From: Zeugodacus cucurbitae
Taxonomy: Eukaryota > Arthropoda > Insecta > Diptera > Tephritidae
DNA length: 64,000 bases
Assembly: GCF_028554725.1 (NCBI RefSeq)
Contig: NC_071670.1
Span: forward strand, 24,608,001 to 24,672,000
Reading direction: 5' to 3'
Part shown: one piece after another, positions 54,657 through 64,000 of the stretch
Numbering within the stretch: the first letter of the stretch is position 1
How the letters are laid out: every line of letters begins with the position of its first letter
Translations under genes and position numbers: made by a program
Notes under the pieces: model-generated
What the model was told of the DNA's origin: nothing
Database searches by the model: none
Seen by the model: only the letters and a program-made list of their open reading frames with translations

Positions 54657-57288
54657 AAATAAAAACATAATGAATGTTTATTCATAATCATTTATTTTGT
54701 ATTTTATCACATTTAATATCAAAGTTCACTTTCCCGCAAGTTAAATATCGACAAATAAAAACATTAAGAATGTTTATTCATAATCATTTATTTTGTATTT
54801 TATCACATTTAATATCAAAGTTCACTTTCTTGCAAGTTGTTTATCGACAAATAGAAACATAAAGAATGTTTATTCATAATCATGTATTTTGTATTATTAT
54901 CAGATTTATGATCAATTTCACATTCTTGCAAGTTGAATATTGACAAATAAAAACATAAAGAATGTTTATTTATAATCATTTATTTTGTATTTTATCACGT
55001 TTAATATCAAAGTTCACTTTCCTGCAAGTTAAATATCGACAAATAAAAACATTAAGAATGTTTATTCATAATCATTTATTTTGTATTTTATCACATTTAA
55101 TATCAAAGTTCACTTTCCTGCAAGTTAAATATCGACAAATAAAAGCATAAAGAATGTTTATTCATAATCATTTACTTTGTATTTTATCACATTTAAGATA
55201 AAAGTTCACTTTTCTGCAAGTTAAATACCCACAAATAAAAACATAAAGAACATTTATTCATAATCATTTATTTTGTATTTTATCACATGTAAGATAAAAG
55301 TTCACTTTCCCGCAAGTTAAATACCGACAAATAAAAACATAAAGAATGTTTATTCATAATCATTTATTTTGTATTTTATCACATTTAATATCAAAGTTCA
55401 CTTTCCTGCAAGTTAAATATCGACAAATAAAAACATTAAGAATGTTTATTCATAATCATTTATTTTGTATTTTATCACATTTAATATCAAAGTTCACTTT
55501 CTTGCAAGTTGTTTATCGACAAATAGAAACATAAAGAATGTTTATTCATAATCATGTATTTTGTATTATTATCAGATTTATGATCAAGTTCACATTCTTG
55601 CAAGTTGAATATTGACAAATAAAAACATAAAGAACATTTATTCATAATCATTTATTTTGTATTTTATCACATTTAAGATCAAAGTTCCTTTTCTTGCAAG
55701 TTGAGTATCGACAAATAAAAGCATAAAGAATGTTTATTCATAATCATTTACTTTGTATTTTATCACATTTAAGATCAATGTTCACTTTCTTGCAAGTTGT
55801 TTATCGACAAATAGAAACATAAAGAATGTTTATTCATAATCATTTATTTTGTATTTTCATCAGATTTATGATCAAGTTCACTTTCTTGCAAGTTAAATAT
55901 CGACAAATAAAAACATAAAAAATGTTTACTCATAATCATTTATTTTGTATTTTTATCAGATTTGTGATCAAGTTCACATTCTTGCAAGTTGAATATTGAC
56001 AAACAAAAACATAAAGAACATTTATTCATAATCATTTATTTTGTATGTTATCACATTTAAGATCAAAGTTCACTTTCTTGCAAGTTGTTTATCGACAACT
56101 GGAAACATAAAGAACATTTATTCATAATCATTTATTTTATATTTTATCAGATTTAAGATAAAAGTTCACTTTCGTGCAAGTTGAATATCGACAAATAAAA
56201 ACATAAAGAAAATAAATTCATAATCATTTATTTCGTATTTTAACACATTTAAGGTCAAAGTTCACTTTCTTGCGAGTTGAATATTAAAAATAAAAACATA
56301 AAGAACATTTATACATAATCATTTATTTTGTATTTTTATCAGATTTATGATCAAAGTTCACATTCTTCCAAGTTGAATATTGACAAATAAAAACATAAAG
56401 AGCATAAATTTATAATCATTTATTTCGTATTTTATCACATTTAAGATCAAAGTTCACTTTCTTGCAAGTTGAATATTAAAAATAAAAACGTAAAGAATGT
56501 TTATTCATAATCATTTATTTTGTATTTTATCAGATTTATGATCAAGTTCACATTCTTGCAAGTTGAATATTGACGAATAAAAACATAAAGAACATTTATT
56601 CATAATCATTTATTTCATATTTTATCACATTTAAGATCAAAGTTCACTTTCTTGCAAGTTGTTTATCGACAAATAAAAACATTAAGAATGTTTATTCATA
56701 ATCATTTATTATGTATTTTATCAGATTTATGATCAAAGTTCACATTCTTGCAAGTTGAATATTGACAAATAAAAACATAAAGAACATAAATTCATAATCA
56801 TTTATTTCGTATTTTATCACATTTAAGATCAAAGTTCACTATCTTGCAAGTTAAATATCGACAAATAGAAACATAAAGAATGTTTATTCATAATCATTTA
56901 TTTTGTATTTTTATTCATAATCATTTATTTTGTATTTTATCACATGTAAGATAAAAGTTCACTTTCCTGCAAGTTAAATAATGACAAATAAAAACATAAA
57001 GAATGTTTATTCATAATCATTTATTTTGTATTTTATCACATTTAATATCAAAGTTCACTTTCCTGCAAGTTAAATATCGACAAATAAAAACATTAAGAAT
57101 GTTTATTCATAATCATTTATTATGTATTTTATCAGATTTATGATCAAGTTCACATTCTTGCAAGTTGAATATTGACAAATAAAAACATAAAGAACATTTA
57201 TTCATAATCATTTATTTTGTATTTTATCACTTTTAAGATCAAAGTTCGCTTTCTTGCAAGTTGTTTACCGACAAATAAAAACATAATG
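54657..57288. repeat. 2,616-bp higher-order unit, copy 2; start of superunit copy R2
   Basis: Carries all four private variants listed for copy 1 and one change of its own, ATACCCACAAATA near 55,228 against ATACCGACAAATA. The join with copy 1 lies in a hybrid monomer at about 54,650: GTTTACCGAC with CATAATGAATG, then the start of the unit. The match to copy 1 ends near 57,288, where this copy continues CACATTTAAGATC rather than CACATTTAATATC. Confidence 0.92.
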
Positions 57289-57584
57289 AATGTTTATTCA
57301 TAATCATTTATTTTGTATTTTATCACATTTAAGATCAAAGTTCACTATCTTGCAAGTTAAATATCGACAAATAGAAACATAAAGAATGTTTATTCATAAT
57401 CATTTATTTTGTATTTTTATTCATAATCATTTATTTTGTATTTTATCACTTTTAAGATCAAAGTTCGCTTTCTTGCAAGTTGTTTACCGACAAATAAAAA
57501 CATAATGAATGTTTATTCATAATCATTTATTTTGTATTTTATCACATTTAAGATCAAAGTTCACTATCTTGCAAGTTAAATAAT
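57202..57584. repeat. 219-bp local tandem pair
   Basis: The CACTTTTAAG/GTTCGC monomer, CATAATGAATG and the CACTATCTTG monomer occur twice, 219 bp apart (CAC of CACTTTT at 57228 and 57447). 219 is one 96-bp monomer plus one 123-bp expanded monomer. The second copy runs directly into AATAATGAC, skipping its own expanded monomer. The result is a net gain of 96 bp over R1 at this point. Confidence 0.85.
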
Positions 57585-60500
57585 GACAAATAAAAACATA
57601 AAGAATGTTTATTCATAATCATTTATTTTGTATTTTATCACATTTAATATCAAAGTTCACTTTCCTGCAAGTTAAATATCGACAAATAAAAACATAAAGA
57701 ATATTTATTCATAATCATTTATTTTGTATTTTATCACATTTAATATCAAAGTTCACATTCTAGCAAGCTGAATATTGACAAATAAAAACATAAAGAACAT
57801 TTATTCATAATCATTTATTTTGTATTTTATCACATGTAAGATAAAAGTTCACTTTCCTGCAAGTTAAATACCGACAAATAAAAACATAAAGAACATTTAT
57901 TCATAATCATTTATTTTGTATTTTATCACATGTAAGATAAAAGTTCACTTTCCCGCAAGTTAAATACCGACAAATAAAAACATAAAGAATGTTTATTCAT
58001 AATCATTTATTTTGTATTTTATCACATTTAATATCAAAGTTCACTTTCCTGCAAGTTAAATATCGACAAATAAAAACATTAAGAATGTTTATTCATAATC
58101 ATTTATTTTGTATTTTATCACATTTAATATCAAAGTTCACTTTCCTGCAAGTTAAATATCGACAAATAAAAGCATAAAGAATGTTTATTCATAATCATTT
58201 ACTCTGTATTTTATCACATTTAAGATCAAAGTTCACTTTCTTGCAAGTTGTTTATCGACAAATAGAAACATAAAGAATGTTTATTCATAACCATTTATTT
58301 TGTATTTTTATCAGATTTATGATCAAGTTCACATTCTTGCAAGTTGAATATTGACAAATAAAAACATAAAGAACATTTATTCATAATCATTTACTTTGTA
58401 TTTTATCACATTTAAGATCAAAGTTCACTTTCTTGCAAGTTGTTTATCGACATATAGAAACATAAAGAATGTTTATTCATAATCATTTATTTTGTATTTT
58501 CATCAGATTTATGATCAAGTTCACTTTCTTGCAAGTTAAATATCGACAAATAAAAACATAAAAAATGTTTACTCATAATCATTTATTTTGTATTTTTATC
58601 AGATTTGTGATCAAGTTCACATTCTTGCAAGTTGAATATTGACAAACAAAAACATAAAGAACATTTATTCATAATCATTTATTTTGTATTTTATCACATT
58701 TAAGATCAAAGTTCACTTTCTTGCAAGTTGTTTATCGACAACTGGAAACATAAAGAACATTTATTCATAATCATTTATTTTATATTTTATCAGATTTAAG
58801 ATAAAAGTTCACTTTCGTGCAAGTTGAATATCGACAAATAAAAACATAAAGAAAATAAATTCATAATCATTTATTTCGTATTTTAACACATTTAAGGTCA
58901 AAGTTCACTTTCTTGCGAGTTGAATATTAACAATAAAAACATAAAGAACATTTATTCATAATCATTTATTTTGTATTTTTATCAGATTTATGATCAAAGT
59001 TCACATTCTTACAAGTTGAATATTGACAAATAAAAACATAAAGACTAAAAATTTATAATCATTTATTTCGTATTTTATCACGTTTAAGATCAAAGTTCAC
59101 TTTCTTGCAAGTTGAATATTAAAAATAAAAACGTAAAGAATGTTTATTCATAATCATTTATTTTGTATTTTATCAGATTTATGATCAAGTTCACATTCTT
59201 GCAAGTTGAATATTGACAAATAAAAACATAAAGAACATTTATTCATAATCATTTATTTCATATTTTATCACATTTAAGATCAAAGTTCACTTTCTTCCAA
59301 GTTGTTTATCGACAAATAAAAACATTAAGAATGTTTATTCATAATCATTTATTATGTATTTTCATCAGATTTATGATCAAGTTCACATTCTTGCAAGTTG
59401 AATATTGACAAATAAAAACATAAAGAACATTTATTCATAATCATTTACTTTGTATTTTATCACATTTAAGATCAAAGTTCACTTTCTTGCAAGTTGTTTA
59501 TCGACAAATAGAAACATAAAGAATGTTTATTCATAATAATTTATTTTGTATTTTTATCAGATTTATGATCAAGTTCACTTTCTTGCAAGTTAAATATCGA
59601 CAAATAAAAACATAAAGAATGTTTACTCATAATCACTTTCTTGCAAGTTGTTTATCGACAAATAGAAACACAAAGAATGTTTATTCATAATCATTTATTT
59701 TGTATTTTTATCAGATTTATGATCAAGTTCACTTTCTTGCAAGTTAAATATCGACAAATAAAAACATAAAGAATGTTTACTCATAATCATTTATTTTGTA
59801 TTTTTATCAGATTTATGATCAAGTTCACATTCTTGCAAGTTGTTTATCGACAAATAAAAACATAAAGAATGTTTATTCCTAATCATTTATTTTGTATTTT
59901 ATCACATTTAATATCAAAGTTCAATTTCCTGCAAGTTAAATATCGACAAATAAAAACATAAAGAATGTTTATTCATAATCATTTATTTTGTATTTTTATC
60001 ACATTTAATATCAAAGTTTACATTCTAGCAAATTGAATATGGACAAATAAAAACATAAAAAACATTTATTCATAATCATTTATTTTGTATTTTATCACAT
60101 GCAAGATAAAAGTTCACTTTCCTGCAAGTTAAATATCGACAAATAAAAACATAAAGAATGTTTATTCATAATCATTTATTTTGTATTTTATCACATTTAA
60201 TATCAAAGTTCACTTTCTTACAAGTTGTTTATCGACAAATAGAAACATAAAGAATGTTTATTCATAATCATGTATTTTGTATTATTATCAGATTTATGAT
60301 CAAGTTCACATTCTTGCAAGTTGAATATTGACAAATAAAAACATAAAGAACATTTATTCATAATCATTTATTTTGTATTTTATCACATTTAAGATCAAAG
60401 TTCCTTTTCTTGCAAGTTGAGTATCGACAAATAAAAGCATAAAGAATGTTTATTCATAATCATTTACTTTGTATTTTATCACATTTAAGATCAAAGTTCA

Positions 60501-63500
60501 CTTTCTTGCAAGTTGTTTATCGACAAATAGAAACATAAAGAATGTTTATTCATAATCATTTATTTTGTATTTTCATCAGATTTATGATCAAGTTCACTTT
60601 CTTGCAAGTTAAATATCGACAAATAAAAACATAAAAAATGTTTATTCATAATCATTTATTTTGTATTTTTATCAGATTTGTGATCAAGTTCACATTCTTG
60701 CAAGTTGAATATTGACAAACAAAAACATAAAGAATATTTATTCATAATCATTTATTTTGTATTTTATCACATTTAAGATCAAAGTTCACTTTCTTGCAAG
60801 TTGTTTATCGACAACTGGAAACATAAAGAACATTTATTCATAATCATTTATTTTATATCTTATCAGATTTAAGATAAAAGTTCACTTTCGTGCAAGTTGA
60901 ATATCGACAAATAAAAACATAAAGAAAATAAATTCATAATCATTTATTTCGTATTTTAACACATTTAAGGTCAAAGTTCACTTTCTTGCGAGTTGAATAT
61001 TAAAAATAAAAACATAAAGAACATTTATACATAATCATTTATTTTGTATTTTTATCAGATTTATGATCAAAGTTCACATTCTTGCAAGTTGAATATTGAC
61101 AAATAAAAACATAAAGAGCATAAATTTATAATCATTTATTTCGTATTTTATCACATTTAAGATCAAAGTTCACTTTCTTGCAAGTTGAATATTAAAAATA
61201 AAAACGTAAAGAATGTTTATTCATAATCATTTATTTTGTATTTTATCAGATTTATGATCAAGTTCACATTCTTGCAAGTTGAATATTGACAAATAAAAAC
61301 ATAAAGAACATTTATTCATAATCATTTATTTCATGTTTTATCACATTTAAGATCAAAGTTCACTTTCTTGCAAGTTGTTTATCGACAAATAAAAACATTA
61401 AGAATGTTTATTCATAATCATTTATTATGTATTTTATCAGATTTATGATCAAAGTTCACATTCTTGCAAGTTGAATATTGACAAATAAAAACATAAAGAA
61501 CATAAATTCATAATCATTTATTTCGTATTTTATCACATTTAAGATCAAAGTTCACTATCTTGCAAGTTAAATATCGACAAATAGAAACATAAAGAATGTT
61601 TATTCATAATCATTTATTTTGTATTTTTATTCATAATCATTTATTTTGTATTTTATCACATGTAAGATAAAAGTTCACTTTCCTGCAAGTTAAATAATGA
61701 CAAATAAAAACATAAAGAATGTTTATTCATAATCATTTATTTTGTATTTTATCACATTTAATATCAAAGTTCACTTTCCTGCAAGTTAAATATCGACAAA
61801 TAAAAACATTAAGAATGTTTATTCATAATCATTTATTATGTATTTTATCAGATTTATGATCAAGTTCACATTCTTGCAAGTTGAATATTGACAAATAAAA
61901 ACATAAAGAACATTTATTCATAATCATTTATTTTGTATTTTATCACTTTCAAGATCAAAGTTCGCTTTCTTGCAAGTTGTTTATCGACAAATAAAAACAT
62001 AATGAATGTTTATTCATAATCATTTATTTTGTATTTTATCACATTTAAGATCAAAGTTCACTATCTTGCAAGTTAAATATCGACAAATAGAAACATAAAG
62101 AATGTTTATTCATAATCATTTATTTTGTATTTTTATTCATAATCATTTATTTTGTATTTTATCACATGTAAGATAAAAGTTCACTTTCCTGCAAGTTAAA
62201 TAATGACAAATAAAAACATAAAGAATGTTTATTCATAATCATTTATTTTGTATTTTATCACATTTAATATCAAAGTTCACTTTCCTGCAAGTTAAATATC
62301 GACAAATAAAAACATAAAGAATATTTATTCATAATCATTTATTTTGTATTTTATCACATTTAATATCAAAGTTCACATTCTAGCAAGTTGAATATTGACA
62401 AATAAAAACATAAAGAACATTTATTCATAATCATTTATTTTGTATTTTATCACATGTAACATAAAAGTTCACTTTCCTGCAAGTTAAATACCGACAAATA
62501 AAAACATAAAGAACATTTATTCATAATCATTTATTTTGTATTTTATCACATGTAAGATAAAAGTTCACTTTCCCGCAAGTTAAATACCGACAAATAAAAA
62601 CATAAAGAATGTTTATTCATAATCCTTTATTTTGTATTTTATCACATTTAATATCAAAGTTCACTTTCCTGCAAGTTAAATATCGACAAATAAAAACATA
62701 AAGAATGTTTATTCATAATCATTTATTTTGTATTTTATCACATTTAATATCAAAGTTCACTTTCCTGCAAGTTAAATATCGACAAATAAAAGCATAAAGA
62801 ATGTTTATTCATAATCATTTACTTTGTATTTTATCACATTTAAGATCAAAGTTCACTTTCTTGCAAGTTGTTTATCGACAAATAGAAACATAAAGAATGT
62901 TTATTCATAATCATTTATTTTGTATTTTTATCAGATTTATGATCAAGTTCACATTCTTGCAAGTTGAATATTGACAAATAAAAGCATAAAGAACATTTAT
63001 TCATAATCATTTACTTTGTATTTTATCACATTTAAGATCAAAGTTCACTTTCTTGCAAGTTGTTTATCGACAAATAGAAACATAAAGAATGTTTATTCAT
63101 AATAATTTATTTTGTATTTTTATCAGATTTATGATCAAGTTCACTTTCTTGCAAGTTAAATATCGACAAATAAAAACATAAAGAATGTTTACTCATAATC
63201 ACTTTCTTGCAAGTTCTTTATCGACAAATAGAAACATAAAGAATGTTTATTAATAATCATTTATTTTGTATTTTTATCAGATTTATGATCAAGTTCACTT
63301 TCTTGCAAGTTAAATATCGACAAATAAAAACATAAAGAATGTTTACTCATAATCATTTATTTTGTATTTGTATCAGATTTATGATCAAGTTCACATTCTT
63401 GCAAGTTGTTTATCGACAAATAAAAACATAAAGAACATTTATTCATAATCATTTATTTTGTATTTTATCACATGTAAGATAAAAGTTCACTTTCCTGCAA

Positions 63501-64000
63501 TTTAAATATCGACAAATAAAAACATAAAGAATGTTTATTCATAATCATTTATTTTGTATTTTTATCACATTTAATATCAAAGTTCACATTCTAGCAAATT
63601 GAATATTGACAAATAAAAACATAAAGAACATTTATTCATAATCATTTATTTTGTATTTTATCACATGTAAGATAAAAGTTCACTTTCCTGCAAGTTAAAT
63701 ATCGACAAATAAAAACATAAAGAATGTTTATTCATAATCATTTATTTTGTATTTTATCACATTTAATATCAAAGTTCACTTTCTTGCAAGTTGTTTATCG
63801 ACAAATAGAAACATAAAGAATGTTTATTCATAATCATTTATTTTGTATTTTATCAGATTTATGATCAAGTTCACATTCTTGCAAGTTGAATATTGACAAA
63901 TAAAAACATAAAGAACATTTATTCATAATCATTTATTTCATATTTTATCACATTTAAGATCAAAGTTCACTTTCTTGCAAGTTGAATATTAAAAATGAAA
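57289..64000. repeat. Superunit copy R2, remainder, truncated by the window
   Basis: Follows R1 at offsets 14,088, 14,184 and, from about 59,107, 13,992 to the window end. Private changes include AATCCTTTATTTTG near 62,623, TATTTGTATCAG near 63,367, TTTATATCTTATCAG near 60,857 and CTTACAAG at 59,009 and 60,218. The final bases (AATATTAAAAATGAAA) equal those near 50,000, so the sequence beyond the window is expected to continue like 50,009 onward. Confidence 0.85.

Larger units (their letters stand above)
1..64000. repeat. Satellite DNA array, about 96-bp monomer, head to tail
   Basis: The whole window is built from one monomer family. Taking position 1 as the A of AATGTTTATT (just after CATAAAG), landmarks are TTCATAATCATTTATTT at about 9-25, TGTATTTTATCAC at 26-38, GTTCACTTTC at 52-61, GCAAGTT at 64-70, a variable AATATCGAC at 72-80 and AAATAAAAACATAAAG at 81-96. 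Both window ends lie inside the array, so its full length is unknown. All copies point the same way and I saw no inversion. Monomer length departures are few: 123 bp (27-bp internal duplication), 58 bp (38-bp deletion), 52 bp, 84 bp (12-bp deletion) and single-base changes. No gene or mobile element interrupts it. The family is not one I recognise. Long arrays of this type are usually heterochromatic, often centromeric; that location is inference. Confidence 0.97.

Noticed and set aside
1..64000. CRISPR array
   Set aside because: The repeat is contiguous with no unique spacers; variation is scattered through the whole unit, unlike constant repeats separated by unrelated spacers.
1..64000. Polyadenylation hexamer AATAAA in most monomers
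   Set aside because: It is part of the CAAATAAAAAC word of the satellite and expected in 21% GC DNA; there is no transcript unit to end.
1..64000. Matches to the yeast replication-origin consensus, for example TTTTATATTTT and AAAACATAAAA
   Set aside because: Such words are expected by chance in AT-rich sequence and there is nothing to indicate a yeast-like host.
1..64000. CENP-B box
   Set aside because: No TTCG...A..CGGG pattern seen; the array almost lacks GGG (only TTTTGGG at three sites). Another centromere protein site cannot be excluded.
1..64000. Transposon-derived repeat or terminal inverted repeats
   Set aside because: No inverted copies, target-site duplications or coding remnants; all copies are direct and head to tail.
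1..64000. Mitochondrial or plastid origin because of low GC
   Set aside because: No organellar gene, tRNA or rRNA sequence in 64 kb and a regular nuclear-type satellite organisation.

Overview
The whole 64 kb window is one uninterrupted tandem array of an AT-rich satellite DNA. The unit is about 96 bp. One common monomer counted by hand has 20 G/C in 96 bases, about 21% GC. All monomers run head to tail in one orientation, and length alone implies roughly 660-670 of them. I found no unique sequence, protein-coding gene, RNA gene, transposon, CRISPR array or bacterial-type signal. Satellite arrays of this length are eukaryotic, typically centromeric, pericentromeric or other heterochromatic blocks. 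I do not recognise the family and cannot name the organism. Many variant sites alternate between CG, TG and CA, which suggests (inference) a genome with CpG methylation.

Layout. Region A-left (1 to about 13.1 kb) carries monomers with a 27-bp internal duplication, an AAAATAAATTC/GCGAG two-monomer cassette, a 670-bp pair, a 3,144-bp tandem pair (1.82-8.14 kb), a 576-bp six-monomer repeat (8.26-9.83 kb) and a 507-bp pair (11.58-12.60 kb). Region B (about 13.1-37.4 kb) has a different monomer repertoire. An 860-bp core occurs seven times at irregular spacings of 3,021, 2,867, 3,284, 3,982, 1,523 and 4,436 bp, with nested duplications of 1,114, 2,170 and 1,523 bp. Region A-right (about 37.4-64 kb) returns to the A-left repertoire, mixed with some B-type stretches. 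It holds a superunit of about 14 kb present in one full and one truncated copy, with a 2,616-bp tandem pair inside.

How the parts relate. The offset between the two 14-kb copies changes along their length: 11,349, 13,965, 14,088, 14,184, then 13,992 bp. The steps are +2,616 (the duplicated block), +123 (one 27-bp-expanded monomer), +96 (one monomer) and -192 (two monomers). This is the record expected from repeated in-register unequal exchange or replication slippage. The short open frames in the window are by-products of a monomer length divisible by three and are not called as genes.
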